Positions 9,191 through 18,675 of a stretch of 64,000 nucleotides of DNA are shown here, piece after piece (within the stretch, counting starts at the first letter, position 1; every line of letters begins with the position of its first letter). The translations under genes were made by a program, and so were the position numbers. This DNA comes from Erythrobacter sp. (GTDB taxonomy: Bacteria > Pseudomonadota > Alphaproteobacteria > Sphingomonadales > Sphingomonadaceae). The notes beneath the pieces were generated by a model that ran no database searches, had not been told where the DNA came from, and saw only the letters and a list, made by a program, of their open reading frames with translations. The DNA lies in NCBI GenBank assembly GCA_023653115.1, contig JAMNXO010000003.1:1-64000 (forward strand). Reading direction: 5' to 3'.

Positions 9191-10264
9191 TCAATGATCC
9201 GGCGTGGCCGAGGCCTTCTCCTCGCCACCGAAGATCGCCACTTCGCGCACCCCCGCGCTGGTCGCGCGGCCGCGATACATTCCGGTGGTGTTGAAGCTGA
9301 AGATCGCATGGCCTTCCGGCGTGACGAGGATCACCCCGCCATCGCCGCCGAGGCCCTTGACGTCGGCCATCACAGCGTCGGCGATATATTGCGCTTCTTC
9401 GGTGAGGACGCTGGCATCGATATCATCGGCATCGGCCATCACGGTCTTGAGTTCGTTCGCGGCCCGCAGGCGCGCGCAAATCTCGTGCGCCACGCCCACG
9501 CGCAGGAAATACTCCCCCCACCCGGTCGCCGACACCGCGCAGGCGCGGTTATCCGCATAGGTCCCCGCACCGATCACCGGCGCATCGCCCACGCGGCCCC
9601 AGCGCTTGCCGGTCATCCCGCCGGTCGAGGTGCCCGCCGCCATGTTGCCGTTCTGGTCGAGCGCCACTGCGCCGACCGTGCCGAACTTGTGATCGACGTC
9701 CAGCGCCGAAAGCTTTTCCGCCTTCAGCCGCTCCAGCGCCTCGCGCCGCGCAGGCGTGGCGAAATATTCGGGCGGGGTGACGGCAAAGCCTTTTTCCGCC
9801 GCGAAGGCTTCCGCGCCTGCGCCCATCAGGAACACGTGCTCGCTCTGGGTGCGCACGGTGTCCGCCAGCAGGATCGGGTTCTTGACCGTCTTCACTCCTG
9901 CCACCGCGCCCGCAGACCGATCGCGCCCGTCCATGATCGAGGCGTCGAGCTCGTTGGTGCCCTCCCAGGTGAACACCGCGCCCTTGCCGGCGTTGAACAG
10001 CGGCGAATCCTCCATCGGGATGATCGCGGCCTTCACCGCATCCATCGCGCTCCCGCCTTCGGCCAGCACCTTAGCCCCGGCATCGAGCGCCTGTTGCAGC
10101 GCGGCCTCATAGGCGGCGCGCCGCTCGGGCGTCATCGCCTTTGGATCAAGCGTGCCCGCCCCGCCGTGGATCGCCAGCGACCACTTGGGCGGCGGCGCGG
10201 CCTCCTCGGCAAGCGCGGCGGCGGGCATCAGGGTCAGGGCGAGCGCGGCGATGAGGTTCTTCAT
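9191..10264 (-). CDS. isoaspartyl peptidase / L-asparaginase (plant-type Ntn hydrolase)
   Basis: The 357-residue precursor has a cleavable signal peptide (about 1-19, ending AAALAEE) and an N-terminal-nucleophile asparaginase fold. Autocleavage is expected before Thr196 in FGTVGAV, making Thr196 the nucleophile. GTSTGG (211-216) and RVGDAP (224-229) are family substrate-binding segments, and NAGKGAVFTW near 91 is the conserved alpha-subunit loop. The enzyme hydrolyses isoaspartyl dipeptides and, more weakly, asparagine. The signal peptide places it in the periplasm, suggesting a role in peptide scavenging. It is convergent with the beta-lactamase, with adjacent stops. Confidence 0.92.
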   Translation of the reverse strand: MKNLIAALALTLMPAAALAEEAAPPPKWSLAIHGGAGTLDPKAMTPERRAAYEAALQQALDAGAKVLAEGGSAMDAVKAAIIPMEDSPLFNAGKGAVFTWEGTNELDASIMDGRDRSAGAVAGVKTVKNPILLADTVRTQSEHVFLMGAGAEAFAAEKGFAVTPPEYFATPARREALERLKAEKLSALDVDHKFGTVGAVALDQNGNMAAGTSTGGMTGKRWGRVGDAPVIGAGTYADNRACAVSATGWGEYFLRVGVAHEICARLRAANELKTVMADADDIDASVLTEEAQYIADAVMADVKGLGGDGGVILVTPEGHAIFSFNTTGMYRGRATSAGVREVAIFGGEEKASATPDH

Positions 10265-10338
10265 AGCCGCAAAGTGTAACGCGGTGCTGACCGTTTCGCC
10301 AGCTTGAGAGCAGCTTTTCCCCGCGCTAGGGCTCAGCC

Positions 10339-10851
10339 ATGATCTATCGCCCCGCTACCATCGAGGATGCCCCCGCGCTTGCCGTGCTGGGCGCCGAGAC
10401 TTTCATCGCCGCCTTCGGGCATCTTTACAGCAAGGCTGACCTCGAAGCATTCCTCGCACAGGTGCACAGCCCCGATGCCGTTGCTGGCGAAATTGCGGGC
10501 GAGGAATGCACGCACCGCCTCGTCGAGCACGAGGGCCAGCTCGTCGCCTTCTGCAAGCTGCGTTATCCCAGCCACTATGTGAGTTATTCGGACGCCGCCA
10601 ACCCGATCGAGCTCGGTCAGCTTTACGCCCTGCCCGGCCACACTGGCGCAGGGATCGGTGCGCAGCTGATGGACTGGGCGCTGGGCGTAGCGCGGGAGCG
10701 CGGTCATGATGCCGTCTTGCTGTCGGTCTATTCGGAAAACTTCGGCGCGCAGCGGTTTTACCAGCGCTATGGCTTTGCCAAGATCGCCGACATCACCTTT
10801 CAGGTCGGCGATCACTTCGATCCCGAATTCCTGTATGAGCTGAAACTGTAA
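10339..10851 (+). CDS. GNAT-family N-acetyltransferase
   Basis: A 170-residue GNAT fold protein. The acetyl-CoA pyrophosphate-binding loop (R/Q-x-x-G-x-G/A) is HTGAGIGAQL at about 101-110, preceded by the beta-strand ELGQLYALPG, and the C-terminal strand region has NFGAQRFYQRYGFAK, typical of the family. It transfers an acetyl group from acetyl-CoA to an amine of an unknown acceptor. It is divergent from the asparaginase (74 bp between starts) and 14 bp ahead of an SDR gene with which it may be co-transcribed. Confidence 0.88.
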   Translation: MIYRPATIEDAPALAVLGAETFIAAFGHLYSKADLEAFLAQVHSPDAVAGEIAGEECTHRLVEHEGQLVAFCKLRYPSHYVSYSDAANPIELGQLYALPGHTGAGIGAQLMDWALGVARERGHDAVLLSVYSENFGAQRFYQRYGFAKIADITFQVGDHFDPEFLYELKL

Positions 10852-10865
10852 CCGGGAGAGAGACA

Positions 10866-11816
10866 ATGAGCGCAATCGGCTGGAGCAGCACCACCGATGA
10901 GGTGCTGGCGGGCGAAGACCTGTCGGGCCTCACTGTCTTCGTCACCGGCGCCAATTCCGGGCTGGGGCAGGAAACCGCCCGCGCCATGGCGGCCAAGGGC
11001 GCTCATGTGGTGATGGCGGGGCGCGATCAGGCCAAGCTGGATGAAGCTGTCGCCGCGATCCGCGCCTCGGTGACCGACGCACAGCTCGACACGATCACGC
11101 TTGATCTCGGTTCGCTCGAAAGCATCCGCGCGGCGACCTCGCGGGCGCGCCAGCGCTTCGCCAAGATCGACATCCTGATCAATAATGCGGGCGTGATGGC
11201 CTGTCCCTTCGGCCACACCGCCGACGGCTTCGAGATGCAAGTGGGCACCAACCACTTCGGCCACTTCGCGCTGACGGCCGAACTGCTGCCGCTGATCGAA
11301 GCGGGAACCAACAAGCGCATCGTCAACCTATCGAGCCGCGGGCACCACTTCGCGCCGTTCAATTTCGACGATCCGCATTTCGAGCGCCGCGCCTATGACC
11401 CTTGGGAAAGCTACGGCAATTCCAAGACCGCCAACATCCTGTTCACTGTCGGCCTCGAAGCGCGGCTCGCTGTGCTGGGCATCCACGCCTATGCGGTGCA
11501 TCCGGGCGGGATCCAGACCAATCTCGGCCGCCACATGACCGAGGAAATGGTTGCGACCCTGATGGCGCGCGTCACCAGCAAGGACACCGGCTTTGCGTGG
11601 AAGACCATCCCGCAGGGCGCGGCGACCAGCTGCTGGGCCGCCACCGCACCCGAGCTGGAAGGCAAGGGCGGGGTCTATTGCGAGGACTGCCACGTGGCCG
11701 AAGTGGATGACGAATCCGCGACCGGCGGGGTGCGCTCCTATGCGGTCAACCCCAGCTATGCCGACCAGCTGTGGAAGCTGAGCGAGGAACTCACCGGAGC
11801 GGCATACCCGGTCTAG
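10866..11816 (+). CDS. short-chain dehydrogenase/reductase
   Basis: A 316-residue SDR. The dinucleotide-binding motif is TGANSGLG (27-34), the structural NNAG is in ILINNAGVMA, and the catalytic YxxxK is in SYGNSK (about 182-187). The sequence style, including QVGTNHFGHFALT, resembles the retinol dehydrogenase/WWOX-like branch, so an NADP(H)-dependent oxidoreductase is likely; the substrate is unknown. GGAGAGA-type ribosome-binding sequence precedes the ATG. Its stop overlaps the stop of the convergent hydrolase by three bases. Confidence 0.9.
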   Translation: MSAIGWSSTTDEVLAGEDLSGLTVFVTGANSGLGQETARAMAAKGAHVVMAGRDQAKLDEAVAAIRASVTDAQLDTITLDLGSLESIRAATSRARQRFAKIDILINNAGVMACPFGHTADGFEMQVGTNHFGHFALTAELLPLIEAGTNKRIVNLSSRGHHFAPFNFDDPHFERRAYDPWESYGNSKTANILFTVGLEARLAVLGIHAYAVHPGGIQTNLGRHMTEEMVATLMARVTSKDTGFAWKTIPQGAATSCWAATAPELEGKGGVYCEDCHVAEVDDESATGGVRSYAVNPSYADQLWKLSEELTGAAYPV

Positions 11817-12751
11817 GCCGCGAGAAACTCCCGCAGCAGGGCGAACACGTCCTTCGCCTCGCGCGTCGGGGTGATCGCCATGAACACGTGCGGGGCGGCC
11901 TCGTATTCATAAAGCTTGGCGTCCACTCCGGCCGCGCGCAGGCGGCCCACGAATGTGCGCGAATCGACGATGAAGATGTCGTGCCGCCCGGTCCAGATGC
12001 GGGTCGGCGGGAGCTGCGCGAGTTCTTCGGTGGGGGTGTAAAGCGGGCTGACCTCGGCGCTGCCGGGATCGCGGCTGCCCGCCACCATCGCCCCGCAGGC
12101 GCGCAGGGTGCCGATCTTGAGCATCAGGTCATGCGGCTCCACTGCAGCGATCGCGGGATCGGCCAGCGTCAGATCGAGCCACGGGGCGAACAGCGCCAGC
12201 TTGCCGGGCACAGGCCCGCCCGAACGCACCAGCCTGAGCGCCAGCGCCAGTGCCATATGCGCGCCCGCACTATCGCCGTTGAGGATGATGCGCGCTGGAT
12301 CATGGCTCGCGGCCAGTTCGGCAAACACCGCATCGGCCAGCGCATCCTGCTTCGCATGGGGCGCTTCGGGCACCACATCATACAGCGGCACGGTGACGCT
12401 GATTCCGCAGGCCTCGATCATCGATGCTACCAGCGGCCAATGCACCGTAAACATCGGCTGCACGAACCCGCCGCCGTGGAAATAGAGCATATGCCACGGG
12501 GCAGGCCCGGCTTTGGGGTGCAGCGTCACGACGTTCTGCCCCTGCACCACCCGCTCCTCGACCATGAAGCGCTTGCGGAAACCGCCCGGCATCGGCGCGT
12601 CCTCGGGCAGCGGGCGGCCGGTCATGCGGGCATGGAAGCCGGCCTCGTCATGCGGGAACACCGGAGTGCGCTTGGCCATCAGCCACTTGACGCCGCGCAG
12701 CAGCAGGCTGGGCGCGGGGCTGCGCAATTCGGCGGGGTTATCGGTCAGCAT
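11813..12751 (-). CDS. alpha/beta hydrolase of the hormone-sensitive lipase type
   Basis: A 312-residue esterase/lipase-like protein. The oxyanion motif is HGGG (92-95), the nucleophile elbow is GDSAGA (159-164, Ser161), and the C-terminal His is in [10 protein letters not shown], with an Asp in [10 protein letters not shown]. These belong to family IV (HSL-like) bacterial esterases, which hydrolyse short-chain esters. There is no signal peptide, so it is cytoplasmic. Its natural substrate is unknown. Confidence 0.9.
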   Translation of the reverse strand: MLTDNPAELRSPAPSLLLRGVKWLMAKRTPVFPHDEAGFHARMTGRPLPEDAPMPGGFRKRFMVEERVVQGQNVVTLHPKAGPAPWHMLYFHGGGFVQPMFTVHWPLVASMIEACGISVTVPLYDVVPEAPHAKQDALADAVFAELAASHDPARIILNGDSAGAHMALALALRLVRSGGPVPGKLALFAPWLDLTLADPAIAAVEPHDLMLKIGTLRACGAMVAGSRDPGSAEVSPLYTPTEELAQLPPTRIWTGRHDIFIVDSRTFVGRLRAAGVDAKLYEYEAAPHVFMAITPTREAKDVFALLREFLAA

Positions 12752-12852
12752 GGTCTCTCCCTGTTGACCGCCAGACTGCCGTGCGCTGGCCCCAAGTCAA
12801 GCGCCTGCCGCAAGTCATTGCCCCGTCATGCCCGCATCGCTATATGGCTCCC

Positions 12853-14001
12853 ATGTCCAGTATCCGTCCGTGGCGCACGATCGAACGGCGCAAATGTCGC
12901 CAGATCATGGTGGGGAATGTCCCTGTAGGCGGTGATGCTCCCATCACCGTGCAGACCATGACCAACACTCCCACCGAAGACGTGAAAGCGACGCTCGACC
13001 AGATCCGCCGGTGTGAGGAAGTGGGGGCGGACATCATCCGCGTGTCCTGCCCGACCGAGGAATCCACCCGCGATTTCAAGAAGATCACGCGCGGTGCCCG
13101 CATTCCCATCGTCGCTGACATCCACTTCCACTACAAGCGCGCGCTGGAAGCGGCGGATGCGGGCGCGGCGTGCCTGCGCATCAACCCGGGCAATATCGGC
13201 TCGGCCCAGCGCGTCGCCGAAGTGGTGCGCGCCGCCAAGGCCAATGGCTGCGCAATCCGCATCGGGGTCAACGCCGGCAGCCTCGAGAAAGACCTGCTCG
13301 AAAAATATGGCGAGCCCTGCCCCGAAGCGCTGATCGAAAGCGCGCTTGATCACATCAAGCTGTTGCAGGATCACGATTTCCACGAATTCAAGGTGGCGGT
13401 GAAGGCCTCCGACGTTTTCCTCGCGGTCGCCGCCTACCATGGGCTGGCCGAAACCGTCGATTGCCCGCTGCACCTCGGCATTACCGAAGCCGGAGGCCTG
13501 ATCGGCGGCACGGTGAAATCGAGCATCGGCATGGGCTCGCTCCTGTGGGCGGGCATCGGCGACACCATCCGCGTCTCGCTCTCGGCCGAGCCAGAGGAAG
13601 AGATCAAGGTCGGCTACCATATGCTCAAGGCCTTGGGCCTGCGCACCCGCGGGGTCCGCGTGGTGTCGTGCCCCTCGTGCTCGCGGCAGGGCTTCGATGT
13701 GATCCGCACGGTGGAAACCCTCGAAAAGCGGCTCGAACACATCAAGACGCCCATGAGCCTTTCGGTGCTGGGCTGCGTCGTCAACGGCCCGGGCGAAGCG
13801 CGCGAGACCGACATCGGCCTCACCGGCGGCGGCAATGGCAAGCACATGGTCTATCTGTCCGGCATGAAGGCCCACGCGATTGATGACGAGGCCATGCTCG
13901 ATCACATCGTCCGGCTGGTCGAGGAAAAGGCCGCCGCGATCGAAGCGGGCGAAGCGACAGCCTTCGATCCCCACGCGCAAGCCTCCGAAGCCGCCGAGTG
14001 A
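12853..14001 (+). CDS. ispG: 4-hydroxy-3-methylbut-2-en-1-yl diphosphate synthase (flavodoxin)
   Basis: IspG converts methylerythritol cyclodiphosphate to HMBPP in the MEP isoprenoid pathway. The 382-residue protein has the TIM-barrel N-terminal domain ([17 protein letters not shown]) and the [4Fe-4S] ligands Cys273 and Cys276 in CPSCSRQG and Cys308 in [11 protein letters not shown]. The cluster Cys residues and the following Glu are intact. Start: two in-frame ATGs at 12844 and 12853 are possible and neither has a clear Shine-Dalgarno; 12853 gives the usual start [14 protein letters not shown]. The stop overlaps the GTG of the next gene. Confidence 0.95.
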   Translation: MSSIRPWRTIERRKCRQIMVGNVPVGGDAPITVQTMTNTPTEDVKATLDQIRRCEEVGADIIRVSCPTEESTRDFKKITRGARIPIVADIHFHYKRALEAADAGAACLRINPGNIGSAQRVAEVVRAAKANGCAIRIGVNAGSLEKDLLEKYGEPCPEALIESALDHIKLLQDHDFHEFKVAVKASDVFLAVAAYHGLAETVDCPLHLGITEAGGLIGGTVKSSIGMGSLLWAGIGDTIRVSLSAEPEEEIKVGYHMLKALGLRTRGVRVVSCPSCSRQGFDVIRTVETLEKRLEHIKTPMSLSVLGCVVNGPGEARETDIGLTGGGNGKHMVYLSGMKAHAIDDEAMLDHIVRLVEEKAAAIEAGEATAFDPHAQASEAAE

Positions 14002-14504
14002 TCCGCGCAGGGCTTGCCGCAAGTCTGGCGCTGGCGCTGGCCGCCTGCGCGACAGTGCCCGACGCCGCTCCGCATCCCGAAGCGCGCTCTTATGCCGTTA
14101 CCGCCGATGCCATGGGTGACGTCGACGCGGCGCTCGCCCGCGCCTCGGCGAACGGCAAGCGGGTGCTGGTGGTGCTGGGCGCCAACTGGTGCCACGATAG
14201 CCGTGCGCTCGCCGGCTGGCTGGAATCCCCGCGCTTCGCCGCTATCGCCGCCGAGCGCTACGAGACCGTCTTCGTCAATGTCGGGATGCCGCAGAACAGC
14301 GACGGGCATAATCTCGACGTCGCCCGGCGCTTCGGGTTGGCTGAAGTGCCGGGCACCCCTGCCCTGCTGGTGCTGACCGCCGAGGGCCGCGCGGTCAATC
14401 TCGATACCGCCGCCAGTTGGCGCAACGCCGCCAGCCGCAGCGAGGACGCGATTCTGGCCGAACTCACCGCGCTGGCCGAGACGCCGCTCCCGCCCGCCCC
14501 ATGA
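13998..14504 (+). CDS. thioredoxin-like lipoprotein with a single active-site Cys
   Basis: The 168-residue protein starts with a lipoprotein signal (ALALAAC, lipidated Cys at 17) and has a thioredoxin-fold domain with [12 protein letters not shown] in the active-site position (W64, C65) and the cis-proline segment [11 protein letters not shown]. The second Cys of a CXXC motif is absent (CHDS), so it is not a standard dithiol oxidoreductase. The GTG start overlaps the ispG stop (GTGA) and its own stop overlaps the ATG of mntP, so the three genes are coupled. Its role is unknown. Confidence 0.82.
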   Translation: MIRAGLAASLALALAACATVPDAAPHPEARSYAVTADAMGDVDAALARASANGKRVLVVLGANWCHDSRALAGWLESPRFAAIAAERYETVFVNVGMPQNSDGHNLDVARRFGLAEVPGTPALLVLTAEGRAVNLDTAASWRNAASRSEDAILAELTALAETPLPPAP

Positions 14505-15046
14505 TCGAAGCCCTGCTGCTCGCGCTCGCGCTGGCGATGGACGCATTTGCGGTCGCGCTGACCCAAGGCGCGCGCTTTAGGCCCGGCAACCGCGGCGGGC
14601 TGGCGATTGCGGCAACCTTTGGGCTGTTTCAGACGCTGATGCCGCTCGCCGGATGGGTGATCGGGGCAGTAGCGCTGATCTATGTCGAGGCGGTGGATCA
14701 CTGGATCGCCTTTGGCCTGCTCGCCTTCCTCGGCGTGCGGATGCTCGGCGGCCATGTCGGCGAGGAGGAAGCGGCGCAATCGCTCACCGGCAAAGCGCTG
14801 CTGCTGGCAGGGGTTGCGACCAGCATCGATGCGCTGGCGGCGGGGATTACGCTCCCGGCGCTCGATGTGGCTCCGCTGGTCGCCGCTGCGCTGATCGGGC
14901 TCGTGACCTTCGCCATGAGCGGCGCGGGCGTTTGGCTGGGACGGATCGCGGGGGATCGCTGGGGCGAATGGGCCGAACGCGCAGGCGGCGTGATCCTGAT
15001 CGGCCTCGGCGCTAAGATCCTGGCCGAGCACACCGGATACCTCTGA
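14501..15046 (+). CDS. mntP: MntP-family manganese efflux pump
   Basis: A 181-residue protein with six predicted membrane helices in two repeats. Conserved acidic residues of the family lie in [11 protein letters not shown] (Asp14) and its counterpart [10 protein letters not shown] (about 107-116). Members export Mn2+ and protect against manganese overload. The start at 14501 is chosen because its ATGA overlaps the thioredoxin-like stop and gives the conserved N-terminal helix at once. There is no room for a yybP-ykoY manganese riboswitch directly upstream, so control would have to act on the operon promoter. Family assignment is firm, metal specificity less so. Confidence 0.85.
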   Translation: MIEALLLALALAMDAFAVALTQGARFRPGNRGGLAIAATFGLFQTLMPLAGWVIGAVALIYVEAVDHWIAFGLLAFLGVRMLGGHVGEEEAAQSLTGKALLLAGVATSIDALAAGITLPALDVAPLVAAALIGLVTFAMSGAGVWLGRIAGDRWGEWAERAGGVILIGLGAKILAEHTGYL

Positions 15047-15053
15047 GCAGGCA

Positions 15054-15968
15054 ATGCTGCACGTCGTCCACCACGCCGACTATATGGCGCCCCGCCCCGA
15101 ACGCGGCACCTTCAAGTTCGACAAATATTACCTCGTGATGGAGGAACTGCGCGCCAGCGGTGCGCCGATGACCGAACACGCGCCCGAGCCGATGCCGCGC
15201 GAATGGCTCGAAGCGGTGCACTGCCCCGACTATGTCGATGAGGTGTTTCGCGCCGAAGTCCCGCGCGACAAGGAGCGGCGGATTGGCTTTCCCGTCACCC
15301 CCGCGATCACCAGCCGCGTGCGCCACACCAATGGCGGCACCTGGCTCGCCGCGCAGCTTGCCCGCACACATGGCTATGCCGCCAACTCCGCTGCTGGCAG
15401 CCACCATGCGCTGCACGATACCGGCGCGGGCTACTGCGTGTTCAACGATCTCGCCGTCACTGCCAATCGCTTGATTGCCGAGGGCGATGCGCGCCGGGTG
15501 CTGATTGTCGACCTTGATGTGCATCAGGGCGACGGCACCGCCAGCCTCACAGCGGGCCGCGAAGACATCTTCACCCTCTCGCTCCATGCCGAGAAGAACT
15601 TCCCGGTCAGGAAGGCCCGCTCCAGCCGCGATGTCGGCCTGCCCGACGGGGTGGATGATAATGGCTATATGGAGGCCCTTGCCCGCCACCTGCCCGAAGT
15701 CATGGCCGAGTTCGCCCCCGATTTCGTGCTCTATCAAGCGGGCGTCGATCCGCACGTCGATGACAAGCTCGGGCGGCTCGCGCTGACCGACGCGGGGCTC
15801 GATATGCGCGATCGCTTTGTGGTGCGCGCAGCACGCGGGGTTGGCCTTCCGATCGCCTCGGCGCTCGGCGGGGGATACGGCGATGATGCCCGCCAAGTCG
15901 CCACCCGCCATGCCGCCTCGATGCTGGCAATGGCGGCGGAAAATGCACGGGCGGTGCCGGCGGCTTGA
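15054..15968 (+). CDS. histone deacetylase-family amidohydrolase
   Basis: A 304-residue arginase-deacetylase fold enzyme. The catalytic His pair is GSHHAL (His117-118), the zinc ligands are in DLDVHQGDG (Asp153 or Asp155, His157) and AGVDPHVDD (Asp232 region), and ALGGGY supplies the late glycine-rich loop. The bacterial family hydrolyses acetylated amines or other acyl-amides with Zn2+; the substrate here is unknown. It begins 7 bp after mntP and probably ends the ispG operon. Confidence 0.9.
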   Translation: MLHVVHHADYMAPRPERGTFKFDKYYLVMEELRASGAPMTEHAPEPMPREWLEAVHCPDYVDEVFRAEVPRDKERRIGFPVTPAITSRVRHTNGGTWLAAQLARTHGYAANSAAGSHHALHDTGAGYCVFNDLAVTANRLIAEGDARRVLIVDLDVHQGDGTASLTAGREDIFTLSLHAEKNFPVRKARSSRDVGLPDGVDDNGYMEALARHLPEVMAEFAPDFVLYQAGVDPHVDDKLGRLALTDAGLDMRDRFVVRAARGVGLPIASALGGGYGDDARQVATRHAASMLAMAAENARAVPAA

Positions 15969-16005
15969 TGCTATAGCCTTGGGACGAGCTTCCGGGGGGA
16001 ACAGC

Positions 16006-17484
16006 ATGGCCGATCACACAACCGATTATCTCATCATCGGTGCAGGCGCGGTGGGCCTCGCCTTTGCCGATACGCTGCTGGATGAAGATCCGGATTGCCA
16101 CATCACCTTCGTCGACAAGCACGCCAAGCCCGGCGGGCATTGGAACGATGCCTATTCCTTCGTCGCGCTGCACCAGCCCTCGGCCTTCTACGGCGTCAAT
16201 TCGATGGCTTTTCCGGGCGAGCAGATCGACACTCACGGCCCCAATCAAGGGCTCTACGCCCTCGCCAGCGGGACCGAGGTTTCGGCCTATTTCGAAAAGG
16301 TGATGAACCTGCGCCTGCTGCCCAGCGGACGGGTCGCCTACCACCGGCTGAGCGAATTCAAGGGCCGCGACGATACCGGCACGGCGCGGATTGCGGGGGT
16401 GCTGTCGGGCACGGAGCAGACCATCGCAGTGCGCCGCAAGCTGGTCGATGCGACCTTCTACCAGACTTCGGTGCCCAGCACCCACAAGCGCGGCTTCGCG
16501 GTGGACGAAGGCGTGCGCGTCGCCGCTTCGGGCGAGCTGCCCGAGCTGTGGAAAGCGCCCGCCAGCATCCCCGAACATTTCGTCATCCTCGGCGGCGGCA
16601 AGACCGCGATGGACGCGGGCGTGTGGCTGATCGAGGGCGGGGTCGATCCCGACCGCATCCACTGGGTGCGCCCGCGCGACAGCTGGCTCAACAACCGCAA
16701 GTTCATCCAGCCGGGCGAGGACTTCATCGAAGCGACCATCGCCAACCAGATCGCCCACCTCGAAGCCTTCCGGCAGTCGCAATCGGGCGAGGAGGTGTTC
16801 GAACACCTCGAACGCGGCGGTCATATGCTGCGGATCGATCCTGATGTGACACCCGAGATGTATCACTATGCCGTGATCTCCGAAGGCGAGATCGCGCTGC
16901 TGCGGCAGATCCGCCAAGTGATCCGCATGGGCCGGGTGACAAGCATCACGCCGGGCGCGCTGCATTTCGGCGAGCAGAGCCACGCGGTGCCCCAAAACAC
17001 GCTGTTCATCGATTGCACCGCCCGCGCCGTGCCCTTCACCGCCGCGGCGAACAGCGGCCCGCAGTTCCGCGGTGACACCATCGTGCTGCAACCGGTCCAC
17101 GTTCCGCTGGTGACCTTCAGCGCCGCGCTCACCGCATTCCTCGAAGTGCATTACCCCGACGATGCGACCCGTAACCAGATCGCCCGCACCGGTGCGCTGA
17201 CCGATACGCCGGCCACCTTCCCCTATGCCTTCATGATGAACCTGATGAACCGCGGCACCTGGTCGCAAACGCCCGAGATCGCAGCATGGCTGGCCAAGTC
17301 GCGGCTCGATCCGACAGGGCCGACGGTGGCGCGGATGATAGCGGCAGGCGATCCGCGGCTGTCGGCGCTGGGCGGGTTCCGCAAGGCGGTGATGGAGGCC
17401 ATGCCCGACGTGATCCGGCTCGGCATGGCGGCCAAGGCGCTGCACGAAGCGGGCCTCCAAACGGGGGCGCGTCCCACGAACTGA
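16006..17484 (+). CDS. FAD/NAD(P)-binding oxidoreductase
   Basis: The 492-residue protein opens with a Rossmann FAD-binding motif, LIIGAGAVG (9-17), and has a second dinucleotide-binding loop FVILGGGKTAMDAG (about 191-204). The segment GGHWNDAYSFVALHQPS resembles the flavin-binding region of flavin monooxygenases. It is probably an NAD(P)H-dependent flavoprotein, but neither the FMO nor the BVMO fingerprint is clear, so the reaction is not assigned. The start ATG has a GGGGGGA sequence 5 bp upstream and excludes an unrelated N-terminal extension that would overlap the preceding gene. Confidence 0.8.
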   Translation: MADHTTDYLIIGAGAVGLAFADTLLDEDPDCHITFVDKHAKPGGHWNDAYSFVALHQPSAFYGVNSMAFPGEQIDTHGPNQGLYALASGTEVSAYFEKVMNLRLLPSGRVAYHRLSEFKGRDDTGTARIAGVLSGTEQTIAVRRKLVDATFYQTSVPSTHKRGFAVDEGVRVAASGELPELWKAPASIPEHFVILGGGKTAMDAGVWLIEGGVDPDRIHWVRPRDSWLNNRKFIQPGEDFIEATIANQIAHLEAFRQSQSGEEVFEHLERGGHMLRIDPDVTPEMYHYAVISEGEIALLRQIRQVIRMGRVTSITPGALHFGEQSHAVPQNTLFIDCTARAVPFTAAANSGPQFRGDTIVLQPVHVPLVTFSAALTAFLEVHYPDDATRNQIARTGALTDTPATFPYAFMMNLMNRGTWSQTPEIAAWLAKSRLDPTGPTVARMIAAGDPRLSALGGFRKAVMEAMPDVIRLGMAAKALHEAGLQTGARPTN

Positions 17485-17563
17485 CGCAGAACTGCGACGA
17501 AATGGGCGAATAGGGCATTTGCGTTATTGGGAACGCAAGCCTTGCACGGTAAGTTACAGCAAT

Positions 17564-18265
17564 ATGAAGCGGCGCGACCTTTTGAAGGGCACTCTGATTG
17601 CTGGGGCGGCATTGACGCTTCCGGGCCGTCTTGCCGCGTCGGTCGCGCCGGGCACACCGCGTGATCGCATCCTGTTCGATATCGCCAAGCGCGAGCTGGT
17701 GCGTGCGGGCAATGCGATCTGGAAGCACGACATTGTCGGCATCGCCGATTACGGCCTCCATTCGGCGAAGCCGCGGTTCCACTTCGTCAATCTCGATCGC
17801 GGCGAAGTGCAGTCCTATCATGTCAGCCACGGGCAGGGCTCGGACCCGCAGCACGACGGTTGGCTCAAGCAGTTCTCGAACACCGAAGGCTCGAACGCGA
17901 CCAGCCGCGGGGCCTATGTGACATGGGAATGGTATCAGGGCCGCTACGGCACCTCGGTGCGGCTCGGCGGGCTTGACCAGAGCAACGAGGCGGCGCTGCG
18001 CCGCTACATCGTGATGCACCGCGCCGATTATGCCGAGCCTGATCATCTCGAACGCTATGGCCGGTTGGGCCGCTCCAACGGCTGCTTCGCCATGGGCGAG
18101 GAACAGTTCCGCATCGCGCTGATGCACCTGTCGGGCGGACGGCTGCTGTTCGCGGACTCGCTGGGCCTTGAGGAAGACGGCTCGATCCAGCCGGTGCCCG
18201 AACTGGCGATGATCGACCGCCAGCCGCTCGACTTCGGCCCGGGCGCTGCTGCCAGCGCGTATTGA
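17564..18265 (+). CDS. murein L,D-transpeptidase catalytic domain protein (YkuD_2 type)
   Basis: The 233-residue protein has a twin-arginine-like leader (KRRDLLKG then a hydrophobic stretch and ASVAP), so export is likely. The catalytic domain carries GRSNGCFAMG (about 168-177) with the nucleophilic Cys and an upstream conserved YVVMHRADY-like segment (YIVMHRADY). L,D-transpeptidases of this kind form 3-3 peptidoglycan cross-links or attach proteins to peptidoglycan; the exact reaction of the YkuD_2 branch is less studied. The ATG at 17564 is preferred over an in-frame ATG 45 bp upstream because it gives the twin-arginine leader directly. Confidence 0.85.
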   Translation: MKRRDLLKGTLIAGAALTLPGRLAASVAPGTPRDRILFDIAKRELVRAGNAIWKHDIVGIADYGLHSAKPRFHFVNLDRGEVQSYHVSHGQGSDPQHDGWLKQFSNTEGSNATSRGAYVTWEWYQGRYGTSVRLGGLDQSNEAALRRYIVMHRADYAEPDHLERYGRLGRSNGCFAMGEEQFRIALMHLSGGRLLFADSLGLEEDGSIQPVPELAMIDRQPLDFGPGAAASAY

Positions 18266-18675
18266 TCTCCGCCGTCCGGCGGCGCACGCCAGATGAATTG
18301 GCGCTCGCGCTGCTTTGGGCGATAGCCGGGGGCGGGCTGATTGGCGGATTGTTCGTAACCGTTCAATCGATGACGATCCTCGAAAAGCCATGGCTTCTCA
18401 TCCTCGGCCCGGCAGGGATAGCCGCGCTCAGTATGTTTGTCGTGTTACCTTGCACGCTGGCCTTCGGGTTGCCGAGCGTCATGCTGATCCATCATCTGAA
18501 CCTTGGCCGCTGGTCGGCACTGGCTGTGTGCGTCATCGCCGCCACCGCAACCCAGATTGCCTGCGTCTGGCTGGTGTTCTGGGACGAATATTCCGAAGTG
18601 AGCCAATTCCTGTTCACCACGCCCTTCGCGATGGGCGCAGCTACCGTGCTCTGGTGGCGGATAACCCGTCCCTAG
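18262..18675 (+). CDS. small four-helix membrane protein, unknown function
   Basis: The 137-residue protein has four hydrophobic segments (about 15-33, 42-63, 80-100 and 112-130) and an Arg-rich N-terminus, suggesting an inner-membrane protein. I do not recognise a family. The reading frame would start with TTG at 18262 overlapping the stop of the L,D-transpeptidase gene (TTGA), which suggests coupling; an ATG at 18370 would remove the first helix. Its stop overlaps the stop of the convergent gene by a few bases. Called a gene because of the clean membrane pattern and the coupling; moderate confidence. Confidence 0.6.
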   Translation: MISAVRRRTPDELALALLWAIAGGGLIGGLFVTVQSMTILEKPWLLILGPAGIAALSMFVVLPCTLAFGLPSVMLIHHLNLGRWSALAVCVIAATATQIACVWLVFWDEYSEVSQFLFTTPFAMGAATVLWWRITRP

